Assembly: GCA_012800995.1 (NCBI GenBank)
Contig: JAAZIH010000084.1
Span: 1 to 5,551, forward strand
Direction of reading: 5' to 3'
DNA: 5,551 nt
DNA from: Chloroflexota bacterium
Lineage (GTDB): Bacteria; Chloroflexota; Anaerolineae; Anaerolineales; Anaerolineaceae
Shown here: positions 1-5,114 of the stretch, in pieces
How positions within the stretch are numbered: the stretch's first letter is position 1
Layout: each line of letters opens with the position of its first letter
The notes under the pieces: generated by a model
Told to the model about the DNA's origin: nothing
The model's database searches: none
What the model saw: only the letters and a program-made list of their open reading frames with translations
Translations under genes and position numbers: made by a program

Positions 1-1
1 A

Positions 2-1000
2 GAAAGCTTAGCTGATGGCAATGGCAATCCTCTGGATATTACATGGACTAAAAACGCTAATCCAAGCGGATGCTCAAATGGCAACGGTGGCGTTTCATTG
101 GAACGCAATTTTACTTATCAGTGGAATCATACGCCAACGGATGGATGTGCTCCTGACTATCCAGGCACAAATGCCCTTTCAGAGCCAGAAACCCAAGCTA
201 TACACAGCTATTTGCAGTCAATTGAGAGTTCACCTTATGGCGAAAATCTTTTAATCGATCTTGAAAGCAAAGGCAATTTTATCGTTCATCCCTATCTTTA
301 TTCTAAAAGCCATAAGGTCGACAATTATGATGCCTATCAAATCATGATAAACAAATTTGCCTACGGTCAAATTGCCGAGCCATTAGCTTCCAATTCATAT
401 TTAATTTTTCCCCAATATGGTGCCTTAATTGACGACGCGCATGCTCAATTAGGTATGGTGACCACACATTACCTGCTTGGTAATGATATGGATGGCGGTG
501 ATCTATCTTCCTGCGCTGCTTTTGATTCTCATTTGGCTGAACCAGCAATACAAAGTTTATTGCGAGTGTTAAAAACCATGCCGAATCCCCTTGAATACGC
601 GGCTGGTCCTGAAATTATTGACATCGTAATGAATCATGATACTAATGAAAGAAAAGTGACTATTACAGGTCAGTTGAATGCCTTTAGCTACTATCACAAT
701 AGTAATCGAGCATCATTTATAGAATCAATGCATTACAGCATTAATCTGCCTCCATGGCATCCAGACGCGGATTTGATTCCAATTAATACTTTTGAGCGGG
801 ACATTGAATATCCTGGCTTGGCAGATTTTACATTTAGTATTGGCAATAAGGATTTACCGTCTGGCAAAGTATCCATTTTTATCCAAAGTGTTGCTGAAGA
901 TCCAATTCGTAATAATAAACGTGATGCAGGTTTTGTTGAAGTTATCAACATTTATAATCAAGAGCTTTATTTCCCGTATATTGCGTGGAATAGTCATTAA
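2..1000 (+). CDS. M14 zinc-carboxypeptidase-like protein, C-terminal part, probably degenerate active site
   Basis: The reading frame is open from the left edge, so the true start lies upstream; the TTG at 98 is only an internal codon. The visible 332 residues match the second half of an M14 metallocarboxypeptidase domain: GVSLERNF (about residues 30-37) corresponds to the family GVDLNRNF block, SEPETQAI (60-67) is a typical family block, VHPY (95-98) matches the His196/Tyr198 region of carboxypeptidase A, and SSCAAFDS lies near 169-176. Cysteines in PSGC and DGCA suggest a disulfide in an exported enzyme. From about residue 197 a roughly 135-residue beta-rich tail follows, which I do not recognise. 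Three key positions look substituted: the Asn of the NR pair is Glu, the Tyr248 equivalent is His and the catalytic Glu270 equivalent is Leu. Family members cleave C-terminal residues; this one may bind peptides without cutting. The HxxE zinc ligands lie outside the window. Sampled stretches are more AT-rich than the genes to the right. Confidence 0.8.
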   Translation, partial: ESLADGNGNPLDITWTKNANPSGCSNGNGGVSLERNFTYQWNHTPTDGCAPDYPGTNALSEPETQAIHSYLQSIESSPYGENLLIDLESKGNFIVHPYLYSKSHKVDNYDAYQIMINKFAYGQIAEPLASNSYLIFPQYGALIDDAHAQLGMVTTHYLLGNDMDGGDLSSCAAFDSHLAEPAIQSLLRVLKTMPNPLEYAAGPEIIDIVMNHDTNERKVTITGQLNAFSYYHNSNRASFIESMHYSINLPPWHPDADLIPINTFERDIEYPGLADFTFSIGNKDLPSGKVSIFIQSVAEDPIRNNKRDAGFVEVINIYNQELYFPYIAWNSH

Positions 1001-1030
1001 GCAATTGGAATGTTAATTAATAAAGTCTTT

Positions 1031-1048
1031 AAGTAGTGGAATTAGTAG
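1031..1048 (+). promoter_or_regulatory. DnaA-trio-like tract
   Basis: Read in triplets the tract is AAG TAG TGG AAT TAG TAG, four of six fitting the TAG/AAG type of trio. It is followed by a G-rich 13-base spacer (1049-1061) and then a perfect DnaA box read as TGTGGATAA. In the Bacillus subtilis origin the trio strand also runs 5' to 3' through trios and a GC-rich spacer into a box of this orientation, with a shorter spacer. The match in order and polarity is visible; its function is inference. Confidence 0.4.
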
Positions 1049-1061
1049 GCTATGGGGAAAG

Positions 1062-1070
1062 TGTGGATAA
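1062..1070 (-). promoter_or_regulatory. DnaA box, perfect consensus (left box)
   Basis: TTATCCACA on the minus strand. It adjoins the trio-like tract and is oriented opposite to the right-hand boxes, so the AT-rich centre of the region lies between inverted boxes. Confidence 0.7.
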
Positions 1071-1166
1071 AAAATGATAGGATGGCATTTTGTCTCAGTC
1101 TCACTCGATATTTTCGCAAATCTTAAAAGAAATATTATCTACATGACATCGGGATAAAAAGATAGC

Positions 1167-1175
1167 TTTTCCACA
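1167..1175 (+). promoter_or_regulatory. Relaxed DnaA box
   Basis: TTTTCCACA, one base from consensus and within TTWTNCACA. A second TTCCACA core follows at 1177-1183, eight bases on, but its 9-mer deviates at two relaxed positions. Confidence 0.4.
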
Positions 1176-1276
1176 ATTCCACACTTACGGAAGAAAAAAT
1201 AAAAAATCGATTCATTTCTTCCCCGTTTTCTAAACAAAAAATCCACGAAAAGAGTCTCTTTTATAGTGAACTAATA

Positions 1277-1306
1277 AACAAAAACTGCGGACTTATCCAC
1301 AGTTTT
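1277..1306 (-). terminator. Possible terminator hairpin of the nucleotidyltransferase gene, overlapping a DnaA box
   Basis: AAAACTG at 1281-1287 pairs with CAGTTTT at 1300-1306. Inside, after one mismatch, GGA pairs with TCC around a four-base loop. Read on the minus strand, the hairpin begins about 26 bases after the stop codon at 1332 and ends in TTTTTGTTT. The stem is AT-rich, so it would be a weak intrinsic terminator, and it encloses the DnaA box at 1293-1301. Confidence 0.35.
1293..1301 (+). promoter_or_regulatory. DnaA box, perfect consensus (right box 1)
   Basis: TTATCCACA, exactly 21 bases (two helical turns) before the next perfect box, so both would face the same side of the helix. 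It lies inside the loop side of the inverted repeat at 1281-1306. Confidence 0.7.
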
Positions 1307-1311
1307 GCACA
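1303..1311 (+). promoter_or_regulatory. Relaxed DnaA box between two perfect ones
   Basis: TTTTGCACA fits TTWTNCACA and lies 10 bases after the start of right box 1 and 11 before right box 2. This gives three same-strand sites at one-turn spacing. Confidence 0.4.
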
Positions 1312-1313
1312 AC

Positions 1314-1322
1314 TTATCCACA
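1314..1322 (+). promoter_or_regulatory. DnaA box, perfect consensus (right box 2)
   Basis: TTATCCACA, ending nine bases before the stop codon of the minus-strand nucleotidyltransferase gene. It completes the phased right-hand array. Confidence 0.7.
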
Positions 1323-1331
1323 AAAACTCAT

Positions 1332-2369
1332 TTATAGTCCATAGTCTCGTTGATAAAGCTCCAGCGTTTGGCGTACTTTTTCAATAAAGCGACCTAATTC
1401 GCGGGTCTTTGCTTCTTTTTGATCGGGAGAAAAGCCAATTTCTGCGGCAAAAGTGAGCCAGTCCTCGGGCGCGTTTGAACGAGAGGATTCGGTTGAGCCC
1501 TTATTGTTTTCATCGCGCAGGCACAGTTCTATCTGTCTCCAGGTTTCCAGCATAGGCCAGAGAATCGCATGATAGCTGCCTGATTCCACCAAGGCATCGC
1601 AACAATCCAGAAAGTAAGATTTGCGCGCTTTATGTAAATTGGGTGGGCATTGCGCGCTTTTGCTGCATTCCTCAAGCCTAAGTTCCCAAACGGGTCGCCA
1701 TTTCTGATAAAACGCATCAGAAATATAATCATTGCCAATCAGGTGCGCCAAATCGCCCACCAAAGACAATTGGTTGACCGCTTCAGCCCGCGCAGGAAAG
1801 TCAAGCATGAAGCGTCTTTGGGTCAATACAGGTCCACTTAAAGCCGCAATCGCGTTTGAAGCATCTCCAACAGTTTTGAAAAACAGGTTGAGCCAGTCGC
1901 AAAAAGGCGTTTCATCGTCATCATCCAAATCGAACCAATAGCGACGCGCTTGATCCAAGAACTTTGACGCGCGAGCGAAGGTATTTTCAGGTGTTTCAAA
2001 TTGCGAGTCAACGCCCGCCTGAATGTACTCTAACCAGTGATCTGTGTCATGAATAATGGCGTCATGGTTGCGCAAGGCGTATCCCAACCAGGCATCCTGA
2101 CGCATGCGTCGATGAAAGGCGTAAAGTGATTGGTGGTGATGAACGATATCGAAAGACAGATTGCTTTTGATTCGTCGAATTTCGCGAGCGACAGCTGGCT
2201 CTTCTTTGTGCACAATGACCATGTCGATATCCGTGCTGCCACCGATAAAGGCTTGATCGCCTAAGACAGAACCCGTTAAATAGACCGCGACAATATCATT
2301 CGTTTGCCGCAAAAGGCGTCTTAGATAATCTTTGGCAATGTCAATGAGTAAATCCTGGCTAATAAACAT
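1332..2369 (-). CDS. Pol-beta-superfamily nucleotidyltransferase domain protein, function unknown
   Basis: The 345-residue protein begins with a minimal nucleotidyltransferase fold. GS at residues 33-34 in YLTGSVLGD, the acidic pair D47 and D49 in STDIDMVIV, and a probable third metal ligand D74 in SFDIVHH fit the family pattern hG[GS]...DhD...D. All catalytic positions therefore look intact, and it should transfer a nucleotidyl group from an NTP to an unknown acceptor. Residues from about 110 onward form a predicted mostly helical accessory region rich in Trp, as in aminoglycoside-adenylyltransferase-like and other substrate-modifying members; I cannot name the substrate. I chose ATG 2369 over the in-frame GTG at 2429 because an extended -10 element lies between them and because the residues upstream (many Arg, Lys and Pro) do not look like part of the fold. 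The Shine-Dalgarno match is poor (AGAAAG, close to the ATG). The protein is probably cytoplasmic and transcribed separately from the importer upstream. Confidence 0.8.
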   Translation of the reverse strand: MFISQDLLIDIAKDYLRRLLRQTNDIVAVYLTGSVLGDQAFIGGSTDIDMVIVHKEEPAVAREIRRIKSNLSFDIVHHHQSLYAFHRRMRQDAWLGYALRNHDAIIHDTDHWLEYIQAGVDSQFETPENTFARASKFLDQARRYWFDLDDDDETPFCDWLNLFFKTVGDASNAIAALSGPVLTQRRFMLDFPARAEAVNQLSLVGDLAHLIGNDYISDAFYQKWRPVWELRLEECSKSAQCPPNLHKARKSYFLDCCDALVESGSYHAILWPMLETWRQIELCLRDENNKGSTESSRSNAPEDWLTFAAEIGFSPDQKEAKTRELGRFIEKVRQTLELYQRDYGL

Positions 2370-2405
2370 CTTCTTTCTACGCTCTCTGGGCGTTTTCGGA
2401 CTTAA

Positions 2406-2414
2406 ACTATACCA
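2406..2414 (-). promoter_or_regulatory. Extended -10 promoter of the nucleotidyltransferase gene
   Basis: On the minus strand the sequence TGGTATAGT fits the extended -10 pattern TGnTATAAT with one mismatch. No good -35 hexamer is present at 16-18 bases, as expected for extended -10 promoters. Transcription would start near 2399, giving a leader of about 30 bases before ATG 2369. This argues against translation from GTG 2429. Confidence 0.5.
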
Positions 2415-2420
2415 CAAAGA

Positions 2421-2465
2421 CACAGCCACGCTTGTTTTAAGCTTGTAAAACAGCGTGTGGTTGTG
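2421..2465 (-). terminator. Imperfect hairpin after the importer operon, possible terminator
   Basis: Starting a few bases after the ATPase stop codon, TTTTGT (read outward on the left arm) and then CGCAC pair with the right arm around an eight-base loop. One base is bulged between the two blocks. The stem extends outward through CACA (2421-2424) with TGTG (2462-2465), about 16 pairs in all. No long T run follows on either strand, so it may be a weak terminator or a transcript-stabilising 3' hairpin separating the importer from the next gene. Confidence 0.4.
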
Positions 2466-2468
2466 GGT

Positions 2469-3254
2469 TTAGCTCAGCGCGGCATGTAGTTCTTGGGTGA
2501 GCGCGACAAATTTGGGGGAATAGCGAACATTGTTGTTTCTCGGACGCTCCAGAGAAATGGGCAAATCAAGCATTAATTGAGCCGGCCTTTTGCTGAAAAC
2601 GAGCACGCGGTCGGATAAAAAGACGGCTTCGTCGATAGCATGAGTTACCATGAGTACCGTTTTTTGTTTTTCTTCCCACACGCGCATGAGCTCTTCGCCC
2701 ATGCGTTCCCGGTTGAGCGCGTCAAGTTGCGCGAACGGCTCATCGAGCAGTAAAAGATCTGGGTCCTGGGCTAAGGCGCGGGCAATTGCCACGCGTTGTG
2801 CCATGCCGCCAGAAAGCTCATGTGGATAGGACTTCTCAAATCCTTGCAATCCCATCAGCTCAACTAAATCATAAACGCGCGACGCAATTTCCTCTGGACT
2901 TAGTTTAGCAATCTCCAGCGGCAAGCTGATGTTCTGCCAAAGTGTGCGCCAGGGCATAAGATTGGGTTTTTGAAACACCATGCCTACCCGGGTTCTGTAT
3001 TTTTGCTTTTGTTTAATGACCTGAACTGGCTCGCCAGAAAGGATGATTTTTCCCTGGCTGACAGGTATCAATCCGCTGATGGCGCGCAGTAAAGTGCTTT
3101 TCCCGCCCCCGCTGGGGCCAATCAGACAGACAAAGCTGTTTTTAGCGATCTCAAAGTTTAGCTCACTTAAAACCTCAAGCGAGCCGTCGCTCTCAACAAA
3201 TTCAACGCTAAGTTGAATAAGTTCAAGTGCAGGATCAGCGGTCGAAGGTGTCAC
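2469..3254 (-). CDS. ABC importer ATPase (SsuB/TauB/ThiZ type)
   Basis: This is the nucleotide-binding subunit that hydrolyses ATP to drive uptake through the adjacent permease. Counting from GTG 3254 (261 residues) all motifs are present: Walker A GPSGGGKST (46-54), Q-loop glutamine in VFQKPNLMPW (95), signature LSGGM (147-151), Walker B LLLLDEP with D171 and E172, D-loop, and H-loop histidine in MVTHA (205). Length and motifs fit the nitrate/sulfonate/taurine/pyrimidine-type importer ATPases. The GTG is preferred to ATG 3284 because a full AAGGAG Shine-Dalgarno (3261-3266) stands six bases before it, whereas the longer version would overlap the binding-protein gene by 50 bases and add an unconserved N-terminus. 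The chosen start still overlaps the upstream gene by 20 bases, suggesting translational coupling. It is the last gene of the operon. Confidence 0.93.
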   Translation of the reverse strand: MTPSTADPALELIQLSVEFVESDGSLEVLSELNFEIAKNSFVCLIGPSGGGKSTLLRAISGLIPVSQGKIILSGEPVQVIKQKQKYRTRVGMVFQKPNLMPWRTLWQNISLPLEIAKLSPEEIASRVYDLVELMGLQGFEKSYPHELSGGMAQRVAIARALAQDPDLLLLDEPFAQLDALNRERMGEELMRVWEEKQKTVLMVTHAIDEAVFLSDRVLVFSKRPAQLMLDLPISLERPRNNNVRYSPKFVALTQELHAALS

Positions 3255-4221
3255 TAAACGCTCCTTCAATATCCAGGGTTTCATTAATCAAGCCTAATTC
3301 AAGTAGTAAATGTTGCATATTTTGCCACTTTCGGAATTGCTCGACATGTTCAAGTGGTTCTGTTTGCCAAATGGCTATAGAACTTAGCATGACCTGGCGC
3401 TGAATCTCAAGCTCTTCCGGGCTAAGTTGGTTTAGGTTCTCAACATGTTTCTTGCATATGTCAAAGGCTTCTTCGGGATTTTCCGCGGCGTACCTAATGC
3501 TCTTGACAACAGCCTGTGCCATGGCTTTGACGAAATCAGGCTCATCCGCGATGGTTTTCTCGTTGGTCACCAAACAATTACCGACAAGATCCACGGCATC
3601 AGCAACACGAAGGACATCCACCTCATATCCACGTGCTTTGAGCTGAACAGGCTCATTGGCAACGTAGCCAACCACGGCTTCAACCTGTCCGGTTACCAAG
3701 CTTTCGACCTGGGTAAATCCAATAGAGTTAAGCGAATAGTCGCTGTCGCTAAGATTGGCAGACCGCGCTAAAGCTTCAAAACCAATATAACTGGCTCCAA
3801 ACAAACCTGGCAAACCAATCTGCTTGCCTTTTAAGTCAGCGGGACTTTGGATATTGGCTTCTTTAAGGGCTACCACTCCCACAGGATAATCGCTGTACCA
3901 GTTGGCAACAGAAACCACTGGCAGTCCCTGGGCGCGTGACATGAGCACTTGCTCACCGGAAGCGATCATAAACTGCTCTTTGCCAGCGCCCACAAGTGCC
4001 ACCATATCTGCTTCGTTTCCGTAAGCGAGTGTAACATCCAGACCAGCTTCAGCGAAAAAGCCTTTTTCGATGCCAACGTAATAAGGTGCAAATTGAACGT
4101 TTGGGATATAGGTCAGGTTGAGAGTAACGGGTCTAAGCGCTTCATTTTCTGCGAATGGCTTACACGCGGACAAGAGCAAGGTGATGATCAAAAAGATTAA
4201 AAAGAAAAGGCGTTTTTTCAT
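3235..4221 (-). CDS. ABC importer substrate-binding lipoprotein, NMT1/THI5-like (possibly RibY or ThiY type)
   Basis: The 328-residue protein begins with a lipoprotein signal: Lys/Arg start, a hydrophobic stretch 5-17, then lipobox LSAC with the lipidated Cys at 20. The mature part is a periplasmic-type binding fold of the NMT1/THI5-like (SsuA/ThiY) family. YIPNVQFAPYYVGIEKGFF (38-56) is the typical first-lobe block, followed by AGLDV, GEQVL (89-93), the NWYSDYPVGVVA strand, SPADLKGKQIGLPG (126-139) and LFGASYIG (140-147). Such proteins bind small aromatic or sulfonated nutrients such as hydroxymethylpyrimidine compounds, riboflavin, taurine or nitrate. The blocks VQFAPYYV, EQVL and PGLFGASYIG remind me of Chloroflexota RibY riboflavin-binding proteins, but this is recall. 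ATG 4221 has AAAGGA six bases upstream and overlaps the permease stop codon as ATGA, so translation is probably coupled. Confidence 0.9.
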   Translation of the reverse strand: MKKRLFFLIFLIITLLLSACKPFAENEALRPVTLNLTYIPNVQFAPYYVGIEKGFFAEAGLDVTLAYGNEADMVALVGAGKEQFMIASGEQVLMSRAQGLPVVSVANWYSDYPVGVVALKEANIQSPADLKGKQIGLPGLFGASYIGFEALARSANLSDSDYSLNSIGFTQVESLVTGQVEAVVGYVANEPVQLKARGYEVDVLRVADAVDLVGNCLVTNEKTIADEPDFVKAMAQAVVKSIRYAAENPEEAFDICKKHVENLNQLSPEELEIQRQVMLSSIAIWQTEPLEHVEQFRKWQNMQHLLLELGLINETLDIEGAFSDTFDR

Positions 4222-5036
4222 AAATGATCCTTTCGCCAGGTTTGCCAGACTAATGCCCGACGCTCCAGAAGCAAGACGACATAATAAAGTAAAGATGCCA
4301 TGAGTATTAAGCTTAAAACGGCAACAAAAACGAGGGCTGTATCATACTGCCCCCGACCAACATTAATCAAAAAACCCAAGCCGCGATCGGAGCTCACTAA
4401 TTCGCCCACAATTGCGCCAATGACCGAAAGGGTTGTGCCCACGCGCAAACCGCCTAACAAAACAGGCAAAGCAGCCGGCAGCTCAAGCATGGTAAGCTTT
4501 TGCCAGGGACTGGCGTTTAGTGAGCGCATCAGTTCATGTAGCTCTTGGGGGGTATTGCGTAAGCCCACTAAAACGTTGACCAGGACCGGAAAAAAGACGG
4601 TGAGTGAGCAAATGAGGACCTTTGAACCCAAGCCCGCGCCAAACCAGATAATCAACAAGGGCGCGACCGCGACCATGGGTAACGAGCTGCTCCCTACCAA
4701 AAAGGGTGCCATCAATCGCTCCAGGAACGACAGTTTGGATAGCCCGTAGCCTATTAGCGTCGCGGCAAGCCCACCGATTAATAAGCCTAAGAGGATTTCC
4801 AGTAAAGTCCAGGACAGGTGATGCCACCAAGTGCCGTTGAGCAGGATAAGTAAAAATTTATCCCAAACCATTTTTGGGCTGGGCAAAATGAAGGCGGGGA
4901 GTTTGAGCAAGCTATATAGGACTTGCCAGAGTGCCAAAAGCAATATCACGCTTCCCAAAGGATACAAGATGCGCAATAGCGGGCTTATTCGCGGGCTCAG
5001 TCTCTGGGCATGTTCGTTCTTTAATGGCTCGGTCAT
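4218..5036 (-). CDS. ABC importer permease (SsuC/TauC/ThiX/RibX type)
   Basis: This 272-residue inner-membrane protein forms the translocation channel, probably as a homodimer. A first membrane helix spans about 23-43, then LPSP (51-54) before the core, as is common in this family. Further helices lie near 75-98, 112-132, 138-158, 200-214 and 236-260. The cytoplasmic EAA loop that docks on the ATPase is at about 168-191 (ELMRSLNASPWQKL..ELPAALP); the usual Gly of EAA---G is Asn174, while the LP end is intact. ATG 5036 is the first start after an in-frame TGA in the leader; the Shine-Dalgarno (GAGAG) is modest. It is the first gene of the operon, four-base-overlapped with the lipoprotein gene. 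No TPP or FMN riboswitch fits in the 78-base divergent gap upstream, so regulation, if any, is by a protein or unknown. Confidence 0.92.
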   Translation of the reverse strand: MTEPLKNEHAQRLSPRISPLLRILYPLGSVILLLALWQVLYSLLKLPAFILPSPKMVWDKFLLILLNGTWWHHLSWTLLEILLGLLIGGLAATLIGYGLSKLSFLERLMAPFLVGSSSLPMVAVAPLLIIWFGAGLGSKVLICSLTVFFPVLVNVLVGLRNTPQELHELMRSLNASPWQKLTMLELPAALPVLLGGLRVGTTLSVIGAIVGELVSSDRGLGFLINVGRGQYDTALVFVAVLSLILMASLLYYVVLLLERRALVWQTWRKDHL

Positions 5037-5078
5037 TATTAGCTCTCATTAATAATAATGCAAATGATACCCTCTTTT

Positions 5079-5088
5079 CTTGTTCAAG
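5079..5088. repeat. Short palindrome in the divergent intergenic gap
   Basis: CTTGTTCAAG is an inverted repeat of four bases with a two-base centre. It overlaps the -35 element of the NAD kinase promoter and lies between the two divergent genes, so a repressor operator is possible. It is short enough to be chance. Confidence 0.2.
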
Positions 5089-5108
5089 GCGAATGTTAGG
5101 GCTATAAT
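5080..5108 (+). promoter_or_regulatory. Promoter of the NAD kinase gene
   Basis: A perfect -10 TATAAT (5103-5108) stands 17 bases after a partial -35 TTGTTC (5080-5085). The predicted transcription start, seven bases after the -10, is position 5115, the A of the NAD kinase ATG. Confidence 0.6.
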
Positions 5109-5114
5109 ACACCC

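Larger units (their letters stand above)
1001..1331. other. oriC: Candidate replication origin (oriC-like) or DnaA-binding locus
   Basis: This 331-base gap between two convergent stop codons contains no plausible gene and is about 32% GC by my count (107 of 331). It holds three exact copies of the DnaA box TTATCCACA: 1062-1070 on the minus strand, and 1293-1301 and 1314-1322 on the plus strand. Two further sites, 1167-1175 and 1303-1311, fit the relaxed TTWTNCACA consensus. By chance about 0.0025 exact copies would be expected in this length at equal base frequencies. A TAG/AAG triplet tract at 1031-1048 and an AT-rich stretch at 1001-1030 sit beside the left box, in the arrangement of bacterial unwinding elements. 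Because both neighbours end here, the boxes do not belong to an evident promoter. Alternatives are a DnaA-titrating or DnaA-reactivating site, or a plasmid-type origin. No dnaA or dnaN gene is visible, and both flanking genes run towards the region (head-on to outgoing forks), which is atypical for a chromosomal origin. Confidence 0.6.

Noticed and set aside
98..100. TTG as the start of the carboxypeptidase-like gene
   Set aside because: The frame is open to the window edge, and conserved M14 sequence (NPSGC...GGV) lies before the TTG, so the gene starts outside the window.
1248..1262. AAAAGAGTCTCTTTT near-palindrome as a terminator
   Set aside because: The stem is short and AT-rich with a three-base loop and only an interrupted T run; too weak to annotate.
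1001..1331. Small gene or structured RNA in the DnaA-box region
   Set aside because: No open frame of note with a ribosome site and no recognisable RNA family; DnaA boxes and AT-richness explain the region better.
2370..2429. GTG 2429 as the nucleotidyltransferase start
   Set aside because: It lies within the hairpin and upstream of the extended -10 element, and the added 20 residues do not resemble the domain's N-terminus.
3445..3771. 108-codon plus-strand open frame inside the binding-protein gene
   Set aside because: It lies entirely antisense to the lipoprotein gene and shows no recognisable motif or ribosome site.
4300..4749. 149-codon plus-strand open frame inside the permease gene
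   Set aside because: It is antisense to a clear membrane protein; its Lys/Arg/Ser/Thr-rich translation is the usual shadow of hydrophobic codons, with no family resemblance.
5037..5100. Minus-strand promoter for the importer
   Set aside because: TATCAT (5064-5069) and TTGAAC (5082-5087) occur but only 12 bases apart; no properly spaced pair was found.
5037..5114. TPP or FMN riboswitch upstream of the importer
   Set aside because: The gap is only 78 bases, too short for either aptamer plus expression platform, and no CTGAGA-type or RFN core is present.
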